Below, one piece after another: positions 8,427-16,831 of a stretch of DNA of 64,000 nucleotides. The notes below the pieces were generated by a model. That model searched no databases, had not been told where the DNA came from, and saw only the letters and a list, made by a program, of their open reading frames with translations. The stretch covers positions 496,001-560,000 of the forward strand of contig NZ_JAKRKC020000001.1 in assembly GCF_022664455.2 (NCBI RefSeq), given 5' to 3'. The stretch is from Actinomadura luzonensis. Lineage in GTDB: Bacteria; Actinomycetota; Actinomycetes; Streptosporangiales; Streptosporangiaceae. Position numbers and translations under genes: made by a program. The first letter of the stretch is position 1; each line of letters begins with the position of its first letter.

Positions 8427-9061
8427 CCGACCTCGTGCTCGTCCGCCACGGCGAGACCGTCTGGCACGCCGAGAACCGTTATGCCGGCGTCAGCGACGTC
8501 GAGCTGACCCCGCGCGGCCACGAGCAGGCGGCCGAGCTCGCCGGCTGGGCGGCCGGGGCGGGCCTGACCGCCGTCTGGGCGTCCACGCTCAGCCGCGCCG
8601 TGATCACCGCGACGGCCGCCGCCGGCCGGGCCGGCTGCGCGCTGCGTACCGACCCGCGCCTGCGCGAGCTGGACTTCGGCCAGGGCGAGGGCCTGACCTC
8701 GGCGGAGATGCGGGCCCGTTTCCCCGAGGCCCGCGCGGCCTTCGAGGCCGACCCGGCCGCGCACCCGCTGCCAGGCGGCGAGAACCCGGCCGCCGCCGCC
8801 GACCGCTTCGTGGCGGCACTGCGGGACATCGCCGAGGACATCGCAGGGGACCCAGCCGGGGACCCCGCCGGGCGGATGCTGGTCGTGGCGCACACCACCG
8901 CGATCAGGCTGGCGCTGTGCCGGCTGATCGGCGTGCCGCTCGGCGAGTACCGGCGGCTGTTCCCGCGCCTGGACAACTGCGCCCTGACCGAGCTGCGCCT
9001 CCGCGAGGGCGGACGGGCCGCGCTGCTGCAGTACAACTCCCCGATTGGAGCCGTTCGTTGA
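8423..9061 (+). CDS. Histidine phosphatase family protein (phosphoglycerate-mutase-like)
   Basis: A 212-residue protein of the branch 1 histidine phosphatase fold. The N-terminal catalytic motif is LVRHGETVWH (nucleophile His) and the second conserved His lies in MLVVAHTTAIRLALCRL; LRELDFGQGEGL supplies the usual acidic segment. These enzymes remove or move phosphate on small metabolites. Inside a kinase operon it may dephosphorylate a pathway intermediate or recycle an over-phosphorylated sugar. A short repeat (DIAGDPAGDPAG) near residue 150 is a loop expansion. Start and stop overlap both neighbours by four bases. Confidence 0.9.
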   Translation: MTDLVLVRHGETVWHAENRYAGVSDVELTPRGHEQAAELAGWAAGAGLTAVWASTLSRAVITATAAAGRAGCALRTDPRLRELDFGQGEGLTSAEMRARFPEARAAFEADPAAHPLPGGENPAAAADRFVAALRDIAEDIAGDPAGDPAGRMLVVAHTTAIRLALCRLIGVPLGEYRRLFPRLDNCALTELRLREGGRAALLQYNSPIGAVR

Positions 9062-10062
9062 CCATCCGAGTCCTTGCCGCAGGCGATCACTTCGTGAAGA
9101 ACAGCCTGCTGATCGAAGCGCTGCGGCGCGAGGTGCCCGGCGAGGTGGACTTCCGCGAGCTGACGCTGCCGTGGCCGGTCGTGCCGTTCGGCCGCGTGGG
9201 CGAGGTGGACGAGGCCTCGGACGTCGAGGACGAGCTGATCGAGGCGCTGCGCGGCGTCGAGGTCTGCGTCACCCAGATGGCCCCGCTGACCAAGCGCGTC
9301 CTGGACGCCTGCCCCGACCTGCGGCTGTTCTGCGTCAGCCGGGGCGGCCCGGTGAACGCCAACCTGGAGGCGGCGGCCCGGGCCGGCGTGGCGGTGACGT
9401 TCGCGCCGGGACGCAACGCCGTGGCCACCGCCGAGCACACGCTCGCCATGCTGCTGGCCGCCACCCGCCGCATCCCGCGCACCCACGCCGACCTGGCGGG
9501 GGGCGTGTGGCGCGGCGACTACTACACCTACGACAACGTCGGCCCGGAGCTGGAGGGCAGCACCGTCGGCCTGGTCGGCTACGGCGCGATCGGCCGCCGC
9601 GTGGCGCGCATGCTCGCCGGCTTCGGCGCCGAGGTGCTGGTGCACGACCCGTACGTGGACGTCCCCGGCAAGGTGGAGCTGCCGGAGCTGCTGCGCCGCT
9701 CGCGTTTCGTCTCCCTGCACGCCCGCGCCACCCCGGAGACGGCCGGCATGATCGGCGCGGCCGAGATCGCCGCCATGCCGCCCGGCTCGGTGCTGGTCAA
9801 CTGCGCCCGCGGCGCGCTGCTCGACTACGACGCGCTGTGCGACGCGCTGGAGTCGGGCCACCTGTTCGGCGCCGCGACGGACGTCTTCCCCGAGGAGCCG
9901 ATCCCCGCGGGCTCCCGCCTGCTCACGGCGCCGAACCTGGTCATGACCCCGCACCTGGCCGGCGCGAGCAAGGAGACGGCGATGAAGGCGGCCGCGATCG
10001 TGGCGGCCGACGTGGCCCGCTACGTCCGCGGCGAACCGCTCGAGCACGTCGCTACCCCTTGA
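9058..10062 (+). CDS. NAD(P)-dependent 2-hydroxyacid dehydrogenase
   Basis: A 334-residue D-2-hydroxyacid dehydrogenase. I place the start at TTG 9058, which overlaps the phosphatase stop by four bases and has TTGGAG upstream. The Rossmann motif is GLVGYGAIGRRVARML (about residue 160), the catalytic Arg is in NCARGALLD, Glu in DVFPEEPIP and His in TPHLAGASKE. It should oxidise a hydroxyacid or reduce a 2-keto acid in the pathway served by the transporter and kinases. It ends the operon and overlaps the converging permease gene by 11 bases (10052-10062). Confidence 0.9.
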   Translation: MTIRVLAAGDHFVKNSLLIEALRREVPGEVDFRELTLPWPVVPFGRVGEVDEASDVEDELIEALRGVEVCVTQMAPLTKRVLDACPDLRLFCVSRGGPVNANLEAAARAGVAVTFAPGRNAVATAEHTLAMLLAATRRIPRTHADLAGGVWRGDYYTYDNVGPELEGSTVGLVGYGAIGRRVARMLAGFGAEVLVHDPYVDVPGKVELPELLRRSRFVSLHARATPETAGMIGAAEIAAMPPGSVLVNCARGALLDYDALCDALESGHLFGAATDVFPEEPIPAGSRLLTAPNLVMTPHLAGASKETAMKAAAIVAADVARYVRGEPLEHVATP

Positions 10063-10912
10063 GCGCCCCCGCCATGAGGCCGCGCATGAAGAACCGGCCG
10101 AGCAGGATGTAGATCACCATCGTGGGGATCGACGCCAGGATCGACGCCGCCATCTGCTGGCTGTACGGGGTGGCCTGCGCGCCGGCGATGTTGTTCAGCA
10201 TCACGGTCGTCGGCCAGCTCGTCGGCCCGGTGAGGAAGACGGCGAACAGGAAGTCGTTCCAGAGCGAGGTGAACTGCCAGATGATCACCACGGCGATCGC
10301 GGGCCCCGACACCGGCAGCACCACCGACCAGTACGCCCGCAACATCCCGGCCCCGTCCACCCGCGCGGCCTCGATGAGCTGGTCGGGGATCGTGACGTAG
10401 TAGTTGCGGAAGATCAGCGTGCAGATCGGGATGCCGTAGACGACGTGGGCGAGCACCAGGCCGGGGATGCCGCCGTAGAACACGCCGTCCAGCCCGGTCA
10501 GCTCGTTGAGCCGGACCAGGAGCTGCACCAGCGGGATCATCACGCCCTGGTACGGGATGAACATGCCGAACAGGAACAGCGTGAACAGCACGTCCGCCCC
10601 GGGGAAGCGCCATTTGGACAGCACGTAGCCGTTCATCGAGCCGAGCGCGCACGACAGCAGCGAGCCCGGCACGGCCAGCAGCACGCTGTTCCACAGCCCG
10701 GGGGCGAGCTTGTCCCACGCCACCCGCCAGGCCTCGACCGTCCACGTGCGCGGCAGGTTCCAGGCCTGGCCGGGATCGGCCTCGGTGAGCGGCTTGAAGC
10801 TGGTGACCAGCAGCACGTAGATCGGGATGAGGACGATCACCACGAACAGCGTCAGCACGGCGAACCGCGTCCACTGCGACACGGCCCCGCGCCGCCCGGC
10901 CACCGCCGTCAT
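10052..10912 (-). CDS. Carbohydrate ABC transporter permease, MalG type
   Basis: A 286-residue inner-membrane permease with six predicted helices. The cytoplasmic coupling motif is EAARVDGAGMLRAYWSVVLP (EAA loop), which places it in the CUT1 family with MalG. ATG 10912 overlaps the stop of the MalF-type gene. It is the last gene of a three-gene operon (binding protein, MalF-like, MalG-like); the ATPase is missing, as is usual in actinobacteria, where a shared MsiK ATPase serves many such importers. The substrate is probably an oligosaccharide. Confidence 0.93.
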   Translation of the reverse strand: MTAVAGRRGAVSQWTRFAVLTLFVVIVLIPIYVLLVTSFKPLTEADPGQAWNLPRTWTVEAWRVAWDKLAPGLWNSVLLAVPGSLLSCALGSMNGYVLSKWRFPGADVLFTLFLFGMFIPYQGVMIPLVQLLVRLNELTGLDGVFYGGIPGLVLAHVVYGIPICTLIFRNYYVTIPDQLIEAARVDGAGMLRAYWSVVLPVSGPAIAVVIIWQFTSLWNDFLFAVFLTGPTSWPTTVMLNNIAGAQATPYSQQMAASILASIPTMVIYILLGRFFMRGLMAGALKG

Positions 10913-11790
10913 GACTGCCTCTCCTTGCGCACGGACCAGATCAGGTACGGGACGACGAAGATCGCCACGCTGACCACGATGTAGGCCGCGATCGTGGCCC
11001 CCTTGGCCGGGTCGTGGGAGTCGAACACCGCCACCCACATGAACACCGCCGGCACGTCGGTGATGATCTGCTTGCCGGACACCGCCACGATCAGGTCGAA
11101 GACCTTGAGCGAGATGTGCCCGAGGATGATCAGCGCCGACAGCAGCACCGGCCGCAGCAGGGGCAGCACGACGTGCCGGTAGACCCGCCACTCGGTGCAG
11201 CCGTCCACCCGCGCCGCCTCGCGCAGCTCCTCCGGCACGCCGCGGAAGCCGGCCAGGAACAGCGCCATGATGTAGCCGGACATCTGCCAGATCGCGGGCA
11301 GCGCCATGGCCGCCATGCCCCAGTCCTGGTCGCGGAACCACTGCCACTCCGGCAGTCCGAGGTAGCCGAGGAGCCGGTTGAGCCCGACGGCCCGCTCCCC
11401 CGTCCCCGAGTTCATCAGCCACCGCCACACGATGCCGGTGGCCACGAAGGAGATCGCCATGGGGAACAGGTAGATCGCCCGGAACGTCCCCTCGCCCTTG
11501 ATCCCCTTCTCCATGAGGAACGCCAGCAGCCAGCCGAGCAGCAGCGCCCCCAGCACGAACACGATCGTGAACATGATCGTGTGATTCACCGACAGGTGCC
11601 AGCGCGGCTGGTCCCAGATGTCGACGAAGTTCTTCAGCCCGACGAACTGCCCCTCGGCCACCTGGTTGTGCTTGTCGGTCATCGCGAGCTGGAAGTTCCA
11701 GCCCAGCATGCCGTACACGAAGACGCCGATCGCGATGATCGACGGGGTGACGAGGAGCAGCCCGGGCAGCCACGCGCGTGCCCGCCTCAC
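10909..11790 (-). CDS. Carbohydrate ABC transporter permease, MalF type
   Basis: A 293-residue CUT1 permease. The EAA loop reads EAARVDGCTEWRVYRHVVLP and the N-terminus (RRARAWLPGLLLVTPSIIAI) begins the first helix at once. I choose GTG 11790 because GGGAGGG stands 8-9 bases before it; a GTG at 11850 would add about 20 residues of low-quality sequence. It pairs with the MalG-type protein to form the channel. A strong hairpin lies between this gene and the upstream binding-protein gene. Confidence 0.92.
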   Translation of the reverse strand: MRRARAWLPGLLLVTPSIIAIGVFVYGMLGWNFQLAMTDKHNQVAEGQFVGLKNFVDIWDQPRWHLSVNHTIMFTIVFVLGALLLGWLLAFLMEKGIKGEGTFRAIYLFPMAISFVATGIVWRWLMNSGTGERAVGLNRLLGYLGLPEWQWFRDQDWGMAAMALPAIWQMSGYIMALFLAGFRGVPEELREAARVDGCTEWRVYRHVVLPLLRPVLLSALIILGHISLKVFDLIVAVSGKQIITDVPAVFMWVAVFDSHDPAKGATIAAYIVVSVAIFVVPYLIWSVRKERQS

Positions 11791-11804
11791 GTTACTTCCC
11801 TCCC

Positions 11805-11835
11805 GGGGCGCGGCGGCGCATGGCCGCCGCGTCCC
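11805..11835 (-). terminator. Intercistronic hairpin (attenuator or mRNA stabiliser)
   Basis: A perfect 9-bp stem, CGCGGCGGC with GCCGCCGCG and a 5-base loop, extends to about 13 bp with one G-U pair. It sits between the binding-protein stop and the MalF RBS. Hairpins here commonly protect the binding-protein message or terminate part of the transcripts, giving more binding protein than permease. Two tandem 14-bp copies of GCGCCCGTCAT(C/T)GG at 11854-11881 flank it and duplicate the stop-codon context. Confidence 0.55.
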
Positions 11836-11874
11836 GCTCGACTGCGTCACTGAGCGCCCGTCATCGGGCGCCCG

Positions 11875-13176
11875 TCATTGGGCGTTCGCCGTGGCGGCGT
11901 CGGCCAGCCCCTGCTGCAGGGCCTTGACGTCCTTGCTGCTGATGTAGAGCCCGACCGCCTCGGTGATCGAGGCCAGCCACGGCTGGCTCACCGAGACGCC
12001 GTGCTGGATGGAGCCGGCGAGCTTGTCGTCCGACCAGTCCTTCAGCGCGTCGGCCAGGTAGTCGGTGTAGAGGGACTTGTCGGCGTCGGTGCGCGCCGGG
12101 ATCGAGCCCTTCTTCGGGTTGAAGGCGTCCTGGCCTTCCTTGCTGGCCGCGACCTTGAGCCAGGCGACGGCCCCGTCGCGGTGCTTGGCGCCCTTGGGGA
12201 GGGTGAAGCTGTCGGACAGCCAGAGGTAGGTGCCCTCGGTGCCGGGGGCGGGCGCCCAGTCGAAGTCCTTCTTCGAGGTCTTGCCGAGGCCGCCCTCGGG
12301 CGGGTTGTGGAAGTAGCCGTAGGCCCAGTCGCCCATGATGTTGAACGCGGCCTGGCCGTCGGCCACCTGCTTGGCGGCGGGCTGCCAGTCGTCCTGCGGG
12401 TCGCCCGCGTAGGTCATGATCTTGGCGAAGTTCTGGAGGGCCTTGGCGACCTCGGGGCTGTTCCAGTTGGCGCCCGGCTTGAACAGCGCGTTGTAGGCGT
12501 CGGTGCCGAGGGTGCCGAGCAGGACGTTCTCCAGCAGGTGGGTGACCGTCCACTCCGACCCGATGGACAGCGGGACCTTGCCCGTGGCCTTGACCTTCTC
12601 CAGCGCCGCGACGAACTCGTCGATCGTCTTCGGCGCGGCGGCCACGCCCGCCTCCTTGAGCACGGCGGGGTTGTACCAGAGGACGTTGGAGCGGTGGATG
12701 TTGACCGGCACCGAGTAGATCTTGCCCTCGACGCTGATCTGGTCGACGAGCTGCTTGGGGAAGACGTCCCTGAGCTTCAGCTCGTCGTAGAGGAAGGTGA
12801 GGTCCTCCAGGTTGCCGGCCTTGATGTAGCCCTGCAGCTCGGCGCCCGCGTGGCCCTGGAAGGTGTCCGGCGGCTGGCCCGCCTGGAGCTTGGACTCCAG
12901 CAGCGCCTTGGCCTTGTCGCCGGAGCCGCCCGCCACGGCGGCGTCGAAGAAGGAGTAGTTCGGGTTCTGCTGCTCGAAGATCTTCCGCATCGCCGCGAGG
13001 CCGTCGGCCTCACCGGGCCCGGTCCACCAGGAGAAGACCTCCACCTGCTGTTTGCCGCCGCCGCCGCTCGCCGCGGGCGACTGGGAGGTGCCTCCTCCGC
13101 CGCCTCCGCCGCCGCACGCGGCCAGGCCCAGGACGCCTGCCATCATGATCGAGGCGGCCGCTGACCACCGTCGCAT
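11875..13176 (-). CDS. Extracellular sugar-binding lipoprotein of a CUT1 ABC importer
   Basis: A 433-residue solute-binding protein (SBP family 1). The start is ATG 13176 (RBS AAGGGA), not the upstream in-frame start at 13251, because the lipobox signal MRRWSAAASIMMAGVLGLAA then CGG begins there. The mature part has VEVFSWWTGPGEADGLAAM near its start and KVPLSIGSEWTVTHLLEN, as in cellobiose, maltose and N-acetylglucosamine binders. It feeds the two permeases downstream. A perfect LacI-type palindrome lies about 40 bases 5' of the ATG, so expression is probably released by a sugar acting on a LacI repressor encoded elsewhere. Confidence 0.93.
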   Translation of the reverse strand: MRRWSAAASIMMAGVLGLAACGGGGGGGGTSQSPAASGGGGKQQVEVFSWWTGPGEADGLAAMRKIFEQQNPNYSFFDAAVAGGSGDKAKALLESKLQAGQPPDTFQGHAGAELQGYIKAGNLEDLTFLYDELKLRDVFPKQLVDQISVEGKIYSVPVNIHRSNVLWYNPAVLKEAGVAAAPKTIDEFVAALEKVKATGKVPLSIGSEWTVTHLLENVLLGTLGTDAYNALFKPGANWNSPEVAKALQNFAKIMTYAGDPQDDWQPAAKQVADGQAAFNIMGDWAYGYFHNPPEGGLGKTSKKDFDWAPAPGTEGTYLWLSDSFTLPKGAKHRDGAVAWLKVAASKEGQDAFNPKKGSIPARTDADKSLYTDYLADALKDWSDDKLAGSIQHGVSVSQPWLASITEAVGLYISSKDVKALQQGLADAATANAQ

Positions 13177-13216
13177 CGCACACCATCCCTTCGAAGTCCC
13201 CCGAAGTAGGTGATTC

Positions 13217-13232
13217 TTGACAACGTTGTCAA
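13217..13232 (-). promoter_or_regulatory. Perfect LacI-family operator palindrome
   Basis: TTGACAACGTTGTCAA is a perfect 16-bp palindrome with the central CG typical of LacI-family operators, 41 bases upstream of the binding-protein start. The TTGACA arm can also serve as the -35 on the minus strand, with a weak TACTTC 18 bases on. No lacI gene is in this window. Confidence 0.7.
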
Positions 13233-13278
13233 CGTGGCTGCGGACCGTCAAGGGATGAGGGGTAACAGCTCCGCATAG

Positions 13279-14052
13279 TCACCCGACGCGTTCGAGCGTG
13301 CCCTCGGGGCTCACGGTCACCGTGACGCCGAAGTCGTGGCGCAGACCGGGCAGGTCGAGGCCGCCGGCGGCCACCACCAGCGCCCCCTTGGACAGCGCCA
13401 GGCCCACCAGCGCCACGAGGTCGGCGCCTCCGCCCGGCCGCTGCGTGGTCAGCACCACGTCGGACTCGCCGAGCCGTACGGGCCGGTCGAGCTCGGCCAT
13501 GCCGGCCAGCAGCTCGGCGTGCGACAGCCGCCGCCCGCCGGCCAGCAGCAGGGCGCTCTGCCGCCGGGCGTCCACGGCCGGCAGCGCGGTGGGCTCCAGG
13601 GTGAGCAGGGCGCGGAAGTCGATCGCGTCGAGCGCCGCGCCGAGCGAGACGACCTGCCGCACCCGCGACGCCTCCGCCGCCAGGGTCGCCGTGCCGGCCA
13701 GGTCGGGGGTGGTGATGAGGGTGCGGGCGTCGCAGCCGCGCAACCGGTCGGCCAGCAGGTCGGGGCCGAGCGCCGGGTCGAGCGGCGCGGCCACGCCGCC
13801 GGCCGCCAGCACGGTGTGCACGGCGAGGGTCTGCGCCCCGGCGGTCGAGACGTGCACGCCCACGACCTGGTCGCGCCGCGCCCCCCGGCGCACCAGCCCG
13901 GAGGCCGCCCGGGTCACCTCGGTCACCAGCCGCCGGTAGCCGTAGACGTGGCCGCCGCGCAGATCGACGAGGGCCGGCCGGTCGCCGCGCTCGTAAGCCC
14001 GGCGGAACACCTCGTTGATCACCGTGCCGGTGGTCGAGACCGTGGGCTTCAT
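13279..14052 (-). CDS. Truncated AMP-ligase-like (ANL N-domain) protein, module 1
   Basis: A 257-residue protein that looks like the N-terminal half of an acyl-CoA synthetase/adenylation enzyme and then stops. Matches to the family as I know it include RPALVDLRGGHVYGYRRLV, VVGVHVSTAGAQTLAVHTVL, AAGGVAAPLDPALGPDLLAD and LSHAELLAGMAELDRPVRL. The glycine-rich ATP loop (SGTTGxPKG) that should stand before LSHAELL is absent: the sequence passes from LLLAGG to RRLSH. The C-terminal lid domain is also missing. It therefore probably cannot adenylate and may only bind a ligand. It lies downstream of a NB-ARC/LuxR regulator, and two more such pairs occur at 32-40 kb. Start ATG 14052 chosen; RBS weak. 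Confidence 0.7.
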   Translation of the reverse strand: MKPTVSTTGTVINEVFRRAYERGDRPALVDLRGGHVYGYRRLVTEVTRAASGLVRRGARRDQVVGVHVSTAGAQTLAVHTVLAAGGVAAPLDPALGPDLLADRLRGCDARTLITTPDLAGTATLAAEASRVRQVVSLGAALDAIDFRALLTLEPTALPAVDARRQSALLLAGGRRLSHAELLAGMAELDRPVRLGESDVVLTTQRPGGGADLVALVGLALSKGALVVAAGGLDLPGLRHDFGVTVTVSPEGTLERVG

Positions 14053-14397
14053 GCCCGCCAAGGTAAGGCCGCCGCCCGGCACGCGGCATCCACCGATGTA
14101 TGTAGGCCGATGTGCATCTCACCATGCGTACGGAGCAGGCCGCCCTCGCGAGGGAACGTGGGCGGGCCCGGACCCTGCGCGGCCCGAGCCCGCTGTCACG
14201 CGCCCGGAGCCGGACCTCCACCCCTCCGGAGAGGCCCGACCCCTTGCGGACGCGTGACGTCCGCGTCGGCGCGGAGCCCCCTCCTCCCCGCGCACAGGAA
14301 GAAACGGTAGGCGTGCGCAGGGCCGCCGCGCATGAGCCGACCTGGCCATTCGACGATGTAACCGCGACGCCCCGCATTGTGTAGAGAACCGGCCCGC
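14053..14397. other. Non-coding gap between module-1 genes
   Basis: This 345-base stretch has no convincing gene; plus-strand frames here are short and Arg/Pro-rich. It contains the box pair at 14098-14131 and a hairpin GCGGAC...GTCCGC at 14246-14264, which may terminate the regulator transcript. Confidence 0.5.
14098..14131 (-). promoter_or_regulatory. Shared box pair upstream of AMP-ligase-like gene 1
   Basis: GTATGTAGG at 14098-14106 and TGCGTAC at 14125-14131, read on the plus strand, 46 bases 5' of the gene. The same two boxes occur upstream of the other two AMP-ligase-like genes (35208-35231 and 40364-40391), spaced 8 and 12 bases apart instead of 18. On the transcribed strand they read GTACGCA then CCTACATAC. 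Confidence 0.5.
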
Positions 14398-16757
14398 TCA
14401 GCGGCTCTCGATGACCCATGCGGCGATCTGTGTACGCGTGGCGAAGCCCAGCTTCGCCAGGATGTTGGCGACGTGCCGGGCCACGGTCGCCGGGCTGATC
14501 ACCAGCTCGCCGGCGATCGCCCGGTTGCTCAGGCCCCTGGCCACCAGGTCGGCGATCTCGTGCTCACGCGGCGTGAGCCGGCTCCGCTGCCCGGCCGGGG
14601 GCGCCGCGGGCCGGTACGGCTCCGCCGGCTCCGGCGGCCGGCCGTCGAGCGCGCACGCCACCGCCCCCTCCACCCCCATGACGCCGCCCTCGGCCCAGAG
14701 CACGCCGACCACCGCCTCGCCGAGCGCGGCGCGGGCGGCGGCCAGCACCTCCTCGGTGCGCGTCCGGCTGCCGGCCGCGCAGCGCGAGCCCGCCGCGGCC
14801 AGCAGGACCGCGCGCCGGTGGTCGCCCTCGGCCGCCGCGAGCGCCGCCCACGCCTCCAGCCGCCGCCGATGCCGCCGCGCAGCCCCGCGTCGCGGCTGAG
14901 CAGCAGCGCCTCGGTGAGCCTGGCGCGGGCCTCGGCGAGGTCGCCCCGGTCGAGGGCGAGCCGGCCGAGCCCGGACAGGCAGCTCACGACGTGCTGCCGG
15001 GCGTCGATGCGGCGCAGCAGCCGCAGCCCCGCCTCGTAGTGCCGCCGCGCGGTCGCCGGGTCGCCCGAGCGGCGGGCCACCTGGGCCAGTCCGATCCGGG
15101 CGTAGGACTCGCCGTAGTGGTTGTCCAGCTCGCGGCAGGCCGCCAGCACCTCCTCGAACGCCCGCCGCGCCTCCAGCAGCCGCCCCTGGTGCAGGGCGAA
15201 CTGCGCCCTGGTGCCCTGCGCCAGCGACTCCAGCACCAGGTCTCCGCGCTCCCTGGCGATCCGCAGCGCGCGGGCCAGCGCCTCCTGGTCGCCGGTGAGC
15301 TGGGCGGTCACCACGAGGCCGACGGCCTCGCCGTAGTCGTCGCCGGCCGCCACACACAGCTCCAGCCCGGCCCGGACGCAGCGCGCGGCCGGCTCCAGGT
15401 CGCCGGCCGCGAGCGCCAGCTCGCCGCGCAGGATCATGGCCTGCCCGCGCAGGGCCCGCGGCACCCGGGGCGCGTCGAGGGCGAGCAGCCGGTCCAGCCG
15501 CTCGGCCATGTCGAGCTTGCGCCCGCTGCCGAGCAGCAGGTGACGGGTGTCGTTGAGCAGGGCGAGCGCGACCTCGGGCGAGCCGGCCGCGACCGCCCGG
15601 TCGCAGGCGGCGCCGACCTCGGTCTTCAGCCCGTCGAACAGGTTGACGTGCCGTTCGAGCACCGGCCACGAGGTGCGCGCCCCGGGCGCGAGCGCCTGGC
15701 GGAAGCCGGCCGCCATCGCCGCCAGCGCGTCCAGGTGCCTGCGCCGCAGCCCGGCCTCCTCGCCGGAGCCGGCGAGCTGCTCCAGCGCGTACTCGCGGAC
15801 GGTCTCCAGCAGCCGGTAGCGGGCCTGGCCGGCGATCTCGCCGTCGAGCACCACGAGGGACTTGTCGACCAGGTCGCAGAGCCGGGGCAGCACCTCGTCC
15901 TCGGCCAGGCCGTGCGCCGAGCAGACCGACTCGGCGAGGTCGAGCGTCCAGCAGGAGCGGAAGACGGCCAGGCGGCGCAGCAGCAGCCGTTCCTGAGGGC
16001 TGAGCAGGCGGTAGCTCCAGTCGACGGCGGCCCGCAGCGTACGGTGCCGGGCCGGGGCGGTGCGCGCGCCGCCGGCCAGCAGCCGGAAGCGGTCGTCCAG
16101 CCGCTCGGCGAGCTGGCGCACCGACAGCACCCGCACCAGGGCGGCGGCCAGCTCGATCGCCAGCGGCAGCCCGTCGAGCGCCTGGCACAGCTCCACCACG
16201 AGCGGCGTGTTCTCGCCGGTCAGCTCGAACCCGGCGCTGGCGGCGGCCGCCCGCGCCGCGAACAGCCGCACGGCCTCGCTGTCCGCGCCGTCCACCGACA
16301 GCGGCGGCACCCGCCACACCGTCTCGCCCGGCACCCGCAGCGGCTCGCGGCTGGTGGCCAGCACGGTGACCTGCGGGCAGCGGCCGAGCAGGTCGCGGCA
16401 CAGCTCGGCGCACTCGCCGACGACGGGCTCGCAGTTGTCGAGCACCAGCAGCACGCGCCGGCCGCCGAGGGTCTCGACGAGGTCGCCGGCGATGCCGAGC
16501 GCCGCCGCCACGTGCCCGCGCAGCTCGCCCTTCTCCAGGTCGGCCAGCTCGACGAGCCACACCCCGTCGGCGTGGCCGGGGGCGAGCCTCGCGGCCACCC
16601 GTAAGGCGAGGCGGGTCTTGCCGATGCCGCCCGCGCCGCACAGGGTGACGGCGCGCGAGACGCGCATCAGGTGGACGAGCTCGTCCACGTCGGACTCGCG
16701 GCCCACGAACGCGTTGGGCTCGGCCGGCAGGTTCGGCGCACAGACGGATCGCAGCAT
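14398..16757 (-). pseudogene. NB-ARC/TPR/LuxR regulator, module 1, broken by a frameshift
   Basis: A regulator of about 786 residues if repaired. Its N-terminus (NLPAEPNAFVGRESDVDELV) leads into an NB-ARC ATPase: Walker A GAGGIGKTRLA, Walker B VLLVLDNCEPV, sensor TSREPL, GLPLAIELAAA. A helical TPR-like middle follows, and a C-terminal LuxR helix-turn-helix, LTPREHEIADLVARGLSNRA then ATVARHVANILAKLGF. The frame changes at about 14857-14870: one base is missing in a GGCGGCGG run, so the LuxR domain is in another frame. Either the gene is dead (or makes an ATPase without DNA-binding domain) or this is a sequencing error. Start ATG 16757, or GTG 16760 immediately before it. Confidence 0.88.
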
Positions 16758-16831
16758 CACCGTGAGTTTGTCACCAACTACTTCGCGTGCCCAGAGATAA
16801 TCCGCGAGCCGGGCCGGGCACACCTTGAGTC

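Noticed and set aside
14112..14384. Plus-strand frame of 90 codons in the module-1 gap
   Set aside because: Arg/Pro/Ala-biased composition, no RBS, and it crosses a hairpin; it looks like a chance frame.
14857..14870. Programmed ribosomal frameshift in regulator 1
   Set aside because: There is no slippery heptamer or downstream stem typical of programmed shifting, and the two paralogous regulators are encoded in one frame.
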